Of a stretch of DNA of 64,000 bases, positions 7,662-17,109 are shown piece after piece. The notes under the pieces were generated by a model. The model was not told where the DNA came from. It did no database searches and saw only the letters and a list, made by a program, of their open reading frames with translations. The stretch is from positions 1-64,000 of the forward strand of contig CAKQMV010000007.1 of assembly GCA_934255135.1 (NCBI GenBank), read 5' to 3'. Both the position numbers and the translations under genes were made by a program. Source of the DNA: an uncultured Clostridia bacterium (lineage in GTDB: Bacteria > Bacillota > Clostridia > Peptostreptococcales > Anaerovoracaceae). Numbering within the stretch: the stretch's first letter is position 1; each line of letters starts with the position of its first letter.

Positions 7662-10283
7662 CTACATATCCTCATCCCATATGTAGAACTTGTTCTTACC
7701 TGTTGACTTTGCCTTATACAGTGCCTTATCCGCTCTATCGAATACTTCACCGTATGAGTCACCTCTAGTCTCCCAGATTGCTGCTCCAGCTGAACATGAA
7801 ATCAGAAGATTGTCTATTACAAGATTGTTTTTCTCAAACATCTCAGTATAGTCGTGAAGAACCCTGCCAAGATTCTCGCTGAGTGCCTCTCTATCTCCAC
7901 AGTTTCTGATTATAGCTATTATCTCATCTCCACCGAATCTGCAGAATATGTTATCTTCACCGAGAACGTTCTTCATGATGTCAGCAAAGCCCTTAATCGC
8001 CCAGTCACCTCTTGCATGTCCGAGGAAATCATTAATCTCCTTCAGATTATCCATATCAAACAGACAGACCGCAATCGGCATATCTGTAGGCTTCAGCTCG
8101 ATAATCTCATCATCCAGACCTCTTCTGTTAAGAATTCCCGTCATATAGTCATGATAAGCAACTTTCTTGAGAAGACTGATCTGTTCTCTGTAATTGTTCA
8201 GATCCACCATCAGCTTTGTGTGCTTCATCACATCCTTCGTAGGATGATTCTTGCAAAGAATATCATTAACCTGATCAAGGAAGGCACCCTCAGTCACCTG
8301 ACCTGAATTAGAGAATGTAAGTATTATAGGAAGATCCATTATAGCCTGTGTCTGCCTGATGTATCTGACAACTTTCTCAGCACCGTTATCTCTAAGTGTG
8401 TTGCTTACAACAACAGCAGCTATATCTACGCATCCATCAGACAGATGACTATTAATTATATCAATTGCAGATTCTGTATCCTCTGCATGAATTACTCTGT
8501 TTGATCCTTTGAACGCATCAGTCATCTTTGAGTAGTAATCTGCATCTTCATCAACAACAAGAACACTAAGCCCCTCGAATCTGTTGTGAGGTTCAGAAAA
8601 TGATGTCCTGTTATCTCTAAGCCTGGCGTCGTTTAATGCCAGAATCTCGAATTCTTCAACAGGAACAGGCTTTGAGAAGAAGTATCCCTGAGCAGTATCG
8701 CAACCGATTGCCTTAAGTCTCTGCAGCTGATTGACTGTCTCAACTCCCTCTGCAGTTACACTCAGGTGAAGCTTATGCGCCATAGTAACGATATTACTTA
8801 GAATACTGCTGTTTATACTCTTGGCAGTCTCATTTCTGACAAAAGCCATATCAAGCTTCACAATGTCAAGCTTCATCTCACCGAGCATGTTAAGCGATGA
8901 ATAGCCGCTTCCGAAGTCATCCATCTCTATGATAAAGCCAAGAGCCCTAAGCTCTTCTACAGATGTCATAATCTGATAAGGATTATTAGCATACGCTGAC
9001 TCGGTTATCTCAAGGTGTAGAAGGTGATATGGAATATCATACTTCTCAACTAAGCCAGAAAGAACTGTAACGAGATTCTTTCTGTAAAGATCTACTCTTG
9101 AAACATTAACAGATACCGGTACTACAGGCTTACCATCCCTAATCCAACCCGAGATAATCTGGCATGTCTTCTCCCATACATAACAGTCGAGATTGAATAA
9201 AAAGCCGTTCTTCTCAAAGACAGGAATAAACTCTCCTGGTGGAATCATTCCCCATTCAGGGTGCTTCCATCTTACAAGAGCCTCAGCTCCATTCATGCTG
9301 TTATCTGTAAGATTGTACTTAGGCTGAAGATAAACAACGAACTGTTCATCCAAAAGTGCACCCATCATTGCATCCGTAATACGCTTCTCTTTGACGAGAG
9401 CTTCTCTTAAAGCATCGTCATACACATGATAATACTTACCGTAAATGCCCTTGATACTCTGTACAGCAAGCTGAGCTCTATCACACATCTTCTCAACACT
9501 TATATCTGAGTCGTCGACTTCGTATATACCCCACTTTATCCTTACATTCTTGAATGCAAAAATCTGATCCTTACTCAGAAGCTCAACAAGCTTCTCTCTA
9601 CTGCTTCTTTCATAATCACTCTCTACAAGGCATACGAACTTGTCTGCCTGAAACCTTCCGCAGATACCACGACCCTCAAGATTCTCGCGAATCTGTTTCG
9701 AAAGCTTCACAAGCAATCTGTCACCCTCTTCATATCCAAAAATGTCATTGTATAGATTGAAATCCTCGATATCAGTACATACAATATTGTACTCCTTATC
9801 AGGATTCTGTGTAATCATCTCATCAGCCTTAACGTAGAAATAATCCTTGCTCATAAGGCCTGTCAGTCTGTCAGTGTTCATCTGATTGATGAATGCTGCT
9901 GTTTCTCTGAATTTAATGAGTCTCGCTACTCTATTCAAGATTATGTCTCTGTTATACGGCTTAGGGACAAAATCAGTGGCTCCGTGTCTAAGTGCATCCG
10001 TCTCTGTTATGTTATTGCTATCATGTGTTGTAACAATAACAGGAACAAGCGAAAGCTCTTTATCCTGTGAAACCACGTCAAGAAAGCTGTATCCATCCAT
10101 TATAGGCATAAACAGATCCAGCAGTACAAGAGATATTTCGTCCTTGTGCGCGGTGAGGATTTCAAGGGCCTCCTTGCCGTTCTCAGCTTCAACCGTATCG
10201 TACGTATCAGCCAGAATAGCGCTCAGAATTTCTCTGTTTAGAGCATCATCCTCTACTATCAGAATAGTCTTCTTATGACTCAT
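7662..10283 (-). CDS. REC-GGDEF-EAL-REC-GGDEF c-di-GMP signalling protein
   Basis: Predicted cytosolic response regulator that can make and break cyclic di-GMP. The order in 873 residues is: receiver 1 (1-125, phospho-Asp in LVLLDLFMP), GGDEF 1 (~130-290), EAL (~300-550), receiver 2 (~590-710, without a clear phospho-Asp) and GGDEF 2 (~715-873). GGDEF 1 is degenerate (signature FQADKF), while GGDEF 2 is canonical (CRFGGDEI). The EAL catalytic residues look complete (AEALVRW, VNVSR, LEITES, MDDFGSGYS, EGVET), so both activities may be present. It lies 15 bases after an Hpt gene, pointing to phosphorelay input. Which activity dominates cannot be read from sequence. Confidence 0.92.
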   Translation of the reverse strand: MSHKKTILIVEDDALNREILSAILADTYDTVEAENGKEALEILTAHKDEISLVLLDLFMPIMDGYSFLDVVSQDKELSLVPVIVTTHDSNNITETDALRHGATDFVPKPYNRDIILNRVARLIKFRETAAFINQMNTDRLTGLMSKDYFYVKADEMITQNPDKEYNIVCTDIEDFNLYNDIFGYEEGDRLLVKLSKQIRENLEGRGICGRFQADKFVCLVESDYERSSREKLVELLSKDQIFAFKNVRIKWGIYEVDDSDISVEKMCDRAQLAVQSIKGIYGKYYHVYDDALREALVKEKRITDAMMGALLDEQFVVYLQPKYNLTDNSMNGAEALVRWKHPEWGMIPPGEFIPVFEKNGFLFNLDCYVWEKTCQIISGWIRDGKPVVPVSVNVSRVDLYRKNLVTVLSGLVEKYDIPYHLLHLEITESAYANNPYQIMTSVEELRALGFIIEMDDFGSGYSSLNMLGEMKLDIVKLDMAFVRNETAKSINSSILSNIVTMAHKLHLSVTAEGVETVNQLQRLKAIGCDTAQGYFFSKPVPVEEFEILALNDARLRDNRTSFSEPHNRFEGLSVLVVDEDADYYSKMTDAFKGSNRVIHAEDTESAIDIINSHLSDGCVDIAAVVVSNTLRDNGAEKVVRYIRQTQAIMDLPIILTFSNSGQVTEGAFLDQVNDILCKNHPTKDVMKHTKLMVDLNNYREQISLLKKVAYHDYMTGILNRRGLDDEIIELKPTDMPIAVCLFDMDNLKEINDFLGHARGDWAIKGFADIMKNVLGEDNIFCRFGGDEIIAIIRNCGDREALSENLGRVLHDYTEMFEKNNLVIDNLLISCSAGAAIWETRGDSYGEVFDRADKALYKAKSTGKNKFYIWDEDM

Positions 10284-10298
10284 AAATATATATTCTCC

Positions 10299-10661
10299 TT
10301 ATTCGGATGCGTATCTTCTAATAGTAGAAACCGTCATCTCGTAATCATCCTTAACCGGTTCAAACAATTCCTTAGCTCTCTCAGATACCTTGGCATCTCC
10401 AGATCTAAGTTCCTCTGTCAGCTCAGATGCTGACCCGCATAGCTTGGTAATGCTAAGATTTGCACAGACTCCCTTCAGTGTGTGTGCAGCCTTAAAAGCA
10501 TCCTCTCTCGTGCCACTGTCCATCTGATTCCTCAATTCCGCATAGCTTCCATCATCCAGAAATTTAACAATAAACTTCTCTACAAGAGCAGGGCTTATCA
10601 GGCGGCCAAGTACCTCCTCAAAGTTTCCACCCATATCCTTGTAACATTCCTCAATTCTCAA
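10299..10661 (-). CDS. Hpt-domain phosphotransfer protein
   Basis: A 120-residue single-domain histidine phosphotransfer protein. The phospho-accepting histidine is in AAHTLKGVCANL, the classic Hpt signature, with the expected helical surroundings. The first codon of the longest frame is TTG, preceded by a long AGGAGGGGGGG purine run; an internal ATG near residue 10 is possible. It is cotranscribed with the downstream REC-GGDEF-EAL gene and probably relays phosphate from a hybrid kinase, perhaps one of the two in this window, to a receiver such as that protein's. Confidence 0.88.
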   Translation of the reverse strand: MRIEECYKDMGGNFEEVLGRLISPALVEKFIVKFLDDGSYAELRNQMDSGTREDAFKAAHTLKGVCANLSITKLCGSASELTEELRSGDAKVSERAKELFEPVKDDYEMTVSTIRRYASE

Positions 10662-10758
10662 AGCTCTGTACCCCCCCTCCTGACAGACAAAAATATCTGT
10701 CCATAATATACATCTTGATTATATCGTTTTTGAGCAGGCCGAACAATCCATATTATTC

Positions 10759-11421
10759 CTACAGATTCCACTCAATCATAAATACGAAGATTATCGCATA
10801 AATCAGCACGCATACAGGAAGCACCTCAGTCTGTGAATGAACTGAAAGCAGCGCTCCGGCAACTGCTCCGAAGATAAAGAAAGCTATTATGCCGTATGAA
10901 CACAGCATTCTGTGTCTTTCCTTGCGATTTCTCTTGTGAATATACTCACTCAGAGCCTCAGTACCACTTCTAAGATTTCCTGTACACATTGTCGATGCGA
11001 AAGCAAAGCCCCTGACCTTCCTGAAGGTCTGAACCTGCATGGCACATACAAACGAAATAATGACGTTTACGAAATGATTGAATTCACCCTGCGGAACGAA
11101 GGAAATTGCAGCAATAAGCGCAATCTCAATTCCGACCATCACATGTCTCCAGTGGAACCTGTGCATCTCTTCCGTCTTGAATCTGAGCTTCATCTGCTCA
11201 GTTATCAGTACACCTATGGCAAAAGCAATGACAGGAACGATGGCCGAAAACATTCCGCGCCAGTCCCCGTCTACTGCTCTGATGCCTATAAGTACTATGT
11301 TTCCTGTCTGTGCGTTGGCAAAAACTCCGCCTCTGCATATGTATGTGTATGCATCGAGGATTCCGCCGGCAATAGCAAGAAGTGCTCCTACTCTGAATCT
11401 TTCTGATTCCTGAATCTTCAT
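10759..11421 (-). CDS. DUF1275 (YoaK-like) membrane protein
   Basis: A 220-residue, six-segment membrane protein. The family's conserved start is present: GILDAYTYICRGGVFANAQTGN, in which the G-N-A-Q-T-G-N region marks DUF1275. The function of the family is not established. An upstream GGGAG supports the start. It is followed by a short membrane gene and PAP2-type genes lie on the same strand; no functional link among them is evident. Confidence 0.85.
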   Translation of the reverse strand: MKIQESERFRVGALLAIAGGILDAYTYICRGGVFANAQTGNIVLIGIRAVDGDWRGMFSAIVPVIAFAIGVLITEQMKLRFKTEEMHRFHWRHVMVGIEIALIAAISFVPQGEFNHFVNVIISFVCAMQVQTFRKVRGFAFASTMCTGNLRSGTEALSEYIHKRNRKERHRMLCSYGIIAFFIFGAVAGALLSVHSQTEVLPVCVLIYAIIFVFMIEWNL

Positions 11422-11444
11422 CTCAACTCCCTAATACTGTAATT

Positions 11445-11771
11445 TTAATTAAAGAACATATAAGCAATACCTACTGCAAGTGAAAGGCTTGCCAGTATTC
11501 TAGCAAGATTATATGACTTCTCATTCTTATAGATAAGATGAAAAATCACCGAAAGTACAGCTACCGCACCGAATGCCCACGAAATAATCTGTTCTGCTAT
11601 GTAGTTAGATGGCTGTGAGCTCGCGTTAAGCCATGCAATAATCATGCTGAGTATTGCTGTTGCGAAAAGCAGCACCATCTGAAGTCTCGGCTTCTTCACG
11701 ATAAAGTTAAGAAGAATAACCGCTGCTGAAATATAACACGTAATTACAAATCCTAGAAAAAATACACCCAT
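11445..11771 (-). CDS. small four-segment membrane protein, unknown
   Basis: 108 residues with about four hydrophobic segments (near 3-24, 30-48, 63-82 and 90-107) and short charged links. I do not recognise a family. GAGGTGAATTAA precedes the ATG. The gene begins 10 bases after the PAP2 stop codon, so the two are almost certainly cotranscribed and perhaps coupled. Confidence 0.75.
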   Translation of the reverse strand: MGVFFLGFVITCYISAAVILLNFIVKKPRLQMVLLFATAILSMIIAWLNASSQPSNYIAEQIISWAFGAVAVLSVIFHLIYKNEKSYNLARILASLSLAVGIAYMFFN

Positions 11772-11781
11772 TTAATTCACC

Positions 11782-12711
11782 TCACATTCTCTTCTCAATT
11801 AAAGTGAAAATCATCGGCCATATCAGAATAACGATAATGACCGGAATAAATGATTCAATGAACCCTGCGGCCCAGATTCCGATTCCCACGCCTATACTTT
11901 TGCATGCAAAATTCGCTGCCGCAACGAGCACAACTCCCGCAATTCCGCGAAATACTTTCACCTTAGTGCTAACTTCTGTCGTGAACTTAACCCATCTTCT
12001 CTCACAGGGCCAGCCGATGCAGATTCCGAAGATAACGCCAGCAACCTTGTAACAGTCTGCAATCATCTCCTCGGGGTCAACAAGAAGCTTGCTGCCATCA
12101 TAGACTGCCTCGTAGGGCTTAAGGCTCGTATAAGCAAGGAATACTACTGTAAGGGCAATCATCACGCCTGCCCAAAGCAGATCTCTGTTCTCTCCAGCCT
12201 CCAGCCAGTCGAGAAGCATTCCGGAAGCTACCACTCCGGCAACTCCGACTGCTAATCCTGCTGCTACATCTCTTGGAGTATGTACTCCAAGAAAGTTTCT
12301 TGAGAAAGCTACAATAAAAGCTACAAGGAAGATAAGAATCTTCCAGATTCGCTTATTCACATCAGCGGCAATCGTTCCATAAATACTCATGGCATTCTGG
12401 CTGTGTCCACTTGGAAATGAGTATCCGGTCGCACCCTCTATGGCTCCTGGATCTGGAACAATTCTTGAATCGAGAATCCAGGGGCGATTGATGCAGCAGA
12501 TATTCTTAAGAAGCTGATTCGTTATATTTCCTATTGAAAGAGCCATTCCAATCCTTACACCTGTCCGCTTGCTTATGCACCAGTAGATCACAGCGATAAG
12601 AACCACGCTGATAGTGCTTCCGCCAAGATGTGTCACCGCATTCATGATGCTGGCAAGTGCCGGCATGGACTCTCTTATATTCTGAAGAAAAAGCAAATAT
12701 TCTATGCCCAT
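11782..12711 (-). CDS. PAP2-family membrane phosphatase
   Basis: Predicted integral membrane lipid or undecaprenyl phosphatase. The three PAP2 motifs are visible in order: KNICCINRPW (about 70), YSFPSGHSQNAM (about 97-108) and SRNFLGVHTPRDVAAG (about 138-153), carrying the Lys/Arg, first His and second His-Asp of the active site. At 309 residues it is longer than the ~200-residue soluble-loop type, with extra C-terminal membrane segments as in the larger bacterial members. GGAGG precedes the start. The substrate is not inferable. Confidence 0.9.
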   Translation of the reverse strand: MGIEYLLFLQNIRESMPALASIMNAVTHLGGSTISVVLIAVIYWCISKRTGVRIGMALSIGNITNQLLKNICCINRPWILDSRIVPDPGAIEGATGYSFPSGHSQNAMSIYGTIAADVNKRIWKILIFLVAFIVAFSRNFLGVHTPRDVAAGLAVGVAGVVASGMLLDWLEAGENRDLLWAGVMIALTVVFLAYTSLKPYEAVYDGSKLLVDPEEMIADCYKVAGVIFGICIGWPCERRWVKFTTEVSTKVKVFRGIAGVVLVAAANFACKSIGVGIGIWAAGFIESFIPVIIVILIWPMIFTLIEKRM

Positions 12712-12776
12712 TTCTTTCCTCCATCCTACCCTTCTAACATTGCACTATTATAGCATATCTCCCGTAAAGCCTATGT

Positions 12777-12815
12777 AAAAAAAACAGGAACTCCGCGTGA
12801 AGCGAAATTCCTGTT
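12777..12815 (-). terminator. terminator of the V-ATPase operon
   Basis: Arms AACAGGAA (12783-12790) and TTCCTGTT (12808-12815), with partial inner pairing, run on the minus strand into a stretch of eight T. It lies 75 bases after the ntpK stop codon. Confidence 0.8.
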
Positions 12816-12889
12816 CGTACACAATTATCATATTTACTGTGCTTCTCATGCGGTCAGCGGAATATACCGACCTTAGAAATAATATTCTT

Positions 12890-13315
12890 TTAGCCGAGGA
12901 GAAGCAGACCGAATACGAGTGTGAAGAGGGCTACTGTCTCGATGATACCGATAACGATGAAGTAGTTAGCAGTACCCTTTCCTGTTGCTCCAAGAGCATC
13001 AGCTGCAGCTGCAGCAGCCTTTCCCTGGAAGAGTCCTGAAAGACCGATTGCGAGTCCACCGAAGATACCGATTGAAAGAGCAAGCATTGGATCACAATTT
13101 GCACTCTTGATGAAGTTCATAAGAAGAAAACCGTAGATTGTCTGTGTAAGAGGTGCACCTGCGAACGCGATCATGATGAATGGAGCCTGCTTACCACTTG
13201 CATAGCACTTCTTCCATGCTCCGATTGAAGACATTCCTGCAAAACCTGTACCGAATACTGAACCAGCTGCTGAAAGACCTAGAGCTGCTGCCATACCAAT
13301 AAATGCGATATTCAT
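12890..13315 (-). CDS. ntpK: V-type ATPase membrane ring subunit K
   Basis: Rotor-ring proteolipid of the membrane Vo sector. It has 141 residues in four membrane helices, two fused hairpins, as in the 16 kDa K subunits. The ion-binding residues known from the Enterococcus hirae sodium pump have counterparts here: T57-Q58 and Y61 in PLTQTIYG, Q97 in LFQGKAAA, and E126 in the last helix. That set points to sodium rather than proton coupling, although the residue equivalent to Leu61 is not conserved, so this is inference. Last gene of the operon. Confidence 0.93.
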   Translation of the reverse strand: MNIAFIGMAAALGLSAAGSVFGTGFAGMSSIGAWKKCYASGKQAPFIMIAFAGAPLTQTIYGFLLMNFIKSANCDPMLALSIGIFGGLAIGLSGLFQGKAAAAAADALGATGKGTANYFIVIGIIETVALFTLVFGLLLLG

Positions 13316-13334
13316 AATAATTCTCCTTTACAAA

Positions 13335-15179
13335 TTACTTTATAATCTTTTCATTTTCTTTAAAAGGTTCGTATGCTATACCTGTCCACTCAAGACCAAC
13401 CTGGCCCGAGAACTCGAGTACGTTAAGACGTACACCGTGAACTACTACTGACAGGAACGCCATTACGAGATTTAGTGCATGTCCGATAACAACTACCACA
13501 ACGCCTGCGATAATAAGCGGTCCGCTGAAGCCAGCCGCGATATTATTAAAGCTCTGTGCAATCGCCATTCCCGCCATACCTACGGCGAAAAGTCTGATGT
13601 AACTCATTACGTTACCGAAACAGCTGATTGTGTTAAGGAACACTGTAAATGCGTCTGCCAGTCCTGACTTGAGGCCCTGTCCAAATGTCTTGTCAGGTGC
13701 CATACCGCCAAACAATACAACGAGTGCAAACGCAACTCCGATGCAACCGAAGATTGGCTTGATTGGGAGATTCTCTCCGATAACCAGATAGAGTGAAAGC
13801 AGATACATTCCTACTACTGCGATCAGCCATCCAAGGTCTGCAACCCAGCTCAGATCCTTCTCTGAAAGCTTCTTCTTGATTGCAAGAAGGCTTCCGAGTG
13901 CCATCTGGATTGCTCCGATTGAGAACGAGAATTTCATCATCATGTTCTGCTGTACCGAAGCTTCAACTCCGAAGTATTCCGGATAGTTGGCCATGGTTGG
14001 AATTACCAGTGCTTTGAGGAACGGTACCTTCATGGCACTTTCCATTCCGAACCATGTTCCTGTTATTGCACCCCATACAATTGTTGTTATTGACAGTACA
14101 AACAGCAGATATGTTGCTGTGTTGTGATTCTTTGTCTTAATCACGTATCCTGCAGTTCCAAGGAGTATCAGTGTTCCATATCCTGCGTCTCCAAGGATCA
14201 TTGCGAAGAATAGTGCGAAGAATAGCAGGAACCAGAGTGAAATATCTGCCTCTCTGTATCCTGGCAGAACACCCAGAATGTCGAATACCGGCTTGATAAG
14301 ACCGGAAACCTTTCCGAATCTCAGCTTAGTTGGAATCTTGTCATCGTCATCTGCAACATCTGTTACTGCCCATGCCCAGCCATTCTCGGAAGCCGCTGTC
14401 TTGAAGGCATCAACCTCAACCTCAGGAACATATCCTGAAAGCCATACGAAGCTGTCATCGCTCTGTGCAGTCTCACTTGCAGATGATGTGAACTCAGCAT
14501 TCTGTGCTCTTAGCATTGCTTTATTAAAGCTCTCCATGTTCAAGGCCGCATTTCTGAATGTATTATCACACTCAGAAATGCCCTTCACACATTCAGCCTT
14601 AGCTGCTTCAAGCTCTGCAACGCCCCTCTCTGGCAGATTAAACTCTGCCGCAGCATACTCAGGAGGAAGCTTTCCGATTGATACGAATAGAACTTCCTTC
14701 TTTACATCCTTCAGGTGGATTACTTTAATCTTTTCATCCGCTACAAGTGCTTCATAAAGCTTGCCCGGAGCTCTGTAGAAATGTAAATCGTATCTGTTCT
14801 CTCTGAGAATCTCGAGGTCCTCAGGATCGAAATCGCCCCACTGTACGATTCTGTCAAGCTCAGCGTTGATAATTGTGAGCTCCTGTGTCAGAACGTACTT
14901 TCTCTCTACGTCATCCTTAACCTTAGAGTACATACGGTCAAAATCGTCTCCTGTGAGAACCGGAGGTTTCTCGAGGTTCTTTAATTCTTTCTTGCCCGGA
15001 ACATATTCCGCGAGCATCGAGGCTGTTCTGGACAGTTCAGTAAACTCTTCAGTAGCAGCATGTGCAGCGGCTTTCTTAGCTGCAATGTGCATTACTCCGA
15101 GCTTCTTAAGTCCGTCGAGCATCTCTTTCTTACGTGAAAGCGATGACACTACGTAGACCATTTTCATCTTTTCTATCAT
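13335..15179 (-). CDS. ntpI: V-type ATPase subunit I (stator, a-subunit)
   Basis: Membrane stator subunit with ion half-channels. It has 614 residues: a cytosolic coiled N-terminal half (~1-300) and a C-terminal half with seven or eight helices starting near ISLWFLLFFALFFAMILGDAGYG. The essential arginine probably lies in MSYIRLFAVGMA. The ATG overlaps the ntpD stop in an ATGA, which indicates coupling. Confidence 0.93.
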   Translation of the reverse strand: MIEKMKMVYVVSSLSRKKEMLDGLKKLGVMHIAAKKAAAHAATEEFTELSRTASMLAEYVPGKKELKNLEKPPVLTGDDFDRMYSKVKDDVERKYVLTQELTIINAELDRIVQWGDFDPEDLEILRENRYDLHFYRAPGKLYEALVADEKIKVIHLKDVKKEVLFVSIGKLPPEYAAAEFNLPERGVAELEAAKAECVKGISECDNTFRNAALNMESFNKAMLRAQNAEFTSSASETAQSDDSFVWLSGYVPEVEVDAFKTAASENGWAWAVTDVADDDDKIPTKLRFGKVSGLIKPVFDILGVLPGYREADISLWFLLFFALFFAMILGDAGYGTLILLGTAGYVIKTKNHNTATYLLFVLSITTIVWGAITGTWFGMESAMKVPFLKALVIPTMANYPEYFGVEASVQQNMMMKFSFSIGAIQMALGSLLAIKKKLSEKDLSWVADLGWLIAVVGMYLLSLYLVIGENLPIKPIFGCIGVAFALVVLFGGMAPDKTFGQGLKSGLADAFTVFLNTISCFGNVMSYIRLFAVGMAGMAIAQSFNNIAAGFSGPLIIAGVVVVVIGHALNLVMAFLSVVVHGVRLNVLEFSGQVGLEWTGIAYEPFKENEKIIK

Positions 15180-15790
15180 TGTGCCGCCTCCACAAGTTTC
15201 TTCTTTGAAATCTTTCCGCGAACTACGGCAGCTGTCTGCTGGTCGCCAAGATAAACACCGATTACTCTGATGTTCTCCTTTGCTTCCGGAATCTTTACCT
15301 TCTCGAAGAGGTTTACTCTCTGAGATGTTGAGCGAAGCTCCTTCTCAAGTAGTTCCTCCTGCTTGCGAAGTGTTGAAACCAGTGCATCCAGTCTTGCAAT
15401 CTCGCGAAGCTTAATCAGTGCAGTATCAACCCACAGAGGATATTCTTCTACAGCATAGTCAACATCCTTGAACTTAAGCTCCTCAAACTTAGGAACTGTA
15501 ACTCCGGCAATGTTCTCTTCTCTGCAGATTACTGTGTCAGGCTGAACGAGAAGATCGATACTCTTCTCTTCTGGGAAAAGCTCATTCTCAGCGAATACTG
15601 CTACCCAGTCATCGAGGTTACCAATCATCTGAACACGCTCAGCTTCCTTCTGCTCCAGTTCAGCTCTAGTCATCATAATTACCTGCTGAAGCTGCTGCTT
15701 CTTAAGCTGCAGGGTTGGGAGATAGCGCTGATACTGTTTCAGTCGGTCCTTCTGCACCTTCTGTTCATTTTTAGTAAGTTTGATAGCCAC
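15176..15790 (-). CDS. ntpD: V-type ATPase central stalk subunit D
   Basis: Central rotor shaft that turns inside the A3B3 head. It has 204 residues with the expected long N- and C-terminal coiled coils (KLTKNEQKVQKDRLKQYQRYLPTLQLKKQQLQ region at the start) and a compact middle. It starts 12 bases after ntpB and its stop overlaps the ntpI start. Confidence 0.92.
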   Translation of the reverse strand: MAIKLTKNEQKVQKDRLKQYQRYLPTLQLKKQQLQQVIMMTRAELEQKEAERVQMIGNLDDWVAVFAENELFPEEKSIDLLVQPDTVICREENIAGVTVPKFEELKFKDVDYAVEEYPLWVDTALIKLREIARLDALVSTLRKQEELLEKELRSTSQRVNLFEKVKIPEAKENIRVIGVYLGDQQTAAVVRGKISKKKLVEAAQ

Positions 15791-15802
15791 TGTCTGCTCC
15801 TT

Positions 15803-17098
15803 TTAACCCAGTGCTTCTCTCTTAGGCCATCTTTCCTTAATCAGACTTGTCTTGAGACCTGTCTCGTTAGGCTCAAAGCATTCTGCAAGAATTTCCCAAC
15901 CAAGATCGAGCGCATCTTCAAGAGGAATATTTACACTAAGATCCATAAGCTTCTCTTCGAAAAGTCCTCCGAACTTCAGAAGCTTCTCGTCCCACTCTGT
16001 CATAAGGAATCCCATTGACTTCTTCTCAAGGCTCTCCTTGTACTGTGAGTAAAGCTTGATCATACCATCCATTACTGCACGGTGGTCGTCTCTAGTCTTT
16101 CCGTTAACGTTCTGCTTAAGTCTTGAAAGTGAACCGAAAGGCTCGATATGACCATCCTTTAAGTAATACTGACCCTCTGTGATATATCCTGTGTTGTCAG
16201 GAACCGGATGTGTTACGTCATCTCCTGGCATTGTTGTAACACCAAGGATCGTGATTGATCCAGCACCCTCGATATCTACAGCCTTCTCATAACGTGATGC
16301 AAGGCTTGAGTAGAGGTCTCCAGGATATCCACGGTTTGATGGTACCTGTTCCATAGTAATCGCCATTTCCTTCTGAGCGTCGGCGAAGTTAGTCATGTCT
16401 GTAAGAAGAACAAGAACCTTCTTGCCCTCAAGTGCGAACTGCTCTGCTACTGCAAGAGACATATCCGGTACAAGAGTACACTCTACGATAGGATCTGACG
16501 CTGTATGTACGAACATTACTGTGTGACCCATTACACCACCCTTCTCAAGGGTATCTCTGAATGTAAGGTAGTCATCATACTTAAGTCCCATTCCGCCAAG
16601 AACGATTACGTCAACCTCCGCCTGAAGGGCGATTCTTGCGAGAAGCTGGTTGTAAGGCTCACCTGAGATTGAGAAAATAGGGAGCTTCTGGCTCTCAACA
16701 AGTGTGTTGAATAGATCGATCATTGGGATACCTGTACGAATCATATTCTTAGGAAGGATACGCTTCGATGGGTTGAATGATGGACCGCCGATTGGAATCA
16801 TGTTATCTGTAAGCGCTGGACCGTTATCTCTTGGTACACCGGCTCCGTCAAAGATTCTTCCCATAAGGTTATCTGAGAATGAAACCATCATTGGCTTACC
16901 GAGGAAACGAACCTCATCGCTTGTTCCGACACCCTGTGCACCGGCAAATACCTGCAGTGACACGATATCCTTATCTAGTTTAATTACTGTCGCATAGCTG
17001 TCTCCAACAAGAGCAAGGTCTCCGTATCTAACACCCTCGGCTCTTACTGTAACTACGTTGCCGACAATAGATTCAATTTTAGTGTATACCTTTTGCAT
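15803..17098 (-). CDS. ntpB: V-type ATPase regulatory subunit B
   Basis: Non-catalytic nucleotide-site subunit of the A3B3 head. The P-loop is replaced by SISGEPYNQLLARIA, the usual degenerate form in B subunits, and the family signature near PGDLYSSLASRYEKA is intact. 431 residues is slightly shorter than the ~460 of the Enterococcus type and matches the compact operon type seen in spirochaetes, chlamydiae and Bacteroidetes. Confidence 0.94.
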   Translation of the reverse strand: MQKVYTKIESIVGNVVTVRAEGVRYGDLALVGDSYATVIKLDKDIVSLQVFAGAQGVGTSDEVRFLGKPMMVSFSDNLMGRIFDGAGVPRDNGPALTDNMIPIGGPSFNPSKRILPKNMIRTGIPMIDLFNTLVESQKLPIFSISGEPYNQLLARIALQAEVDVIVLGGMGLKYDDYLTFRDTLEKGGVMGHTVMFVHTASDPIVECTLVPDMSLAVAEQFALEGKKVLVLLTDMTNFADAQKEMAITMEQVPSNRGYPGDLYSSLASRYEKAVDIEGAGSITILGVTTMPGDDVTHPVPDNTGYITEGQYYLKDGHIEPFGSLSRLKQNVNGKTRDDHRAVMDGMIKLYSQYKESLEKKSMGFLMTEWDEKLLKFGGLFEEKLMDLSVNIPLEDALDLGWEILAECFEPNETGLKTSLIKERWPKREALG

Positions 17099-17109
17099 CT
17101 TGTGTCCTC

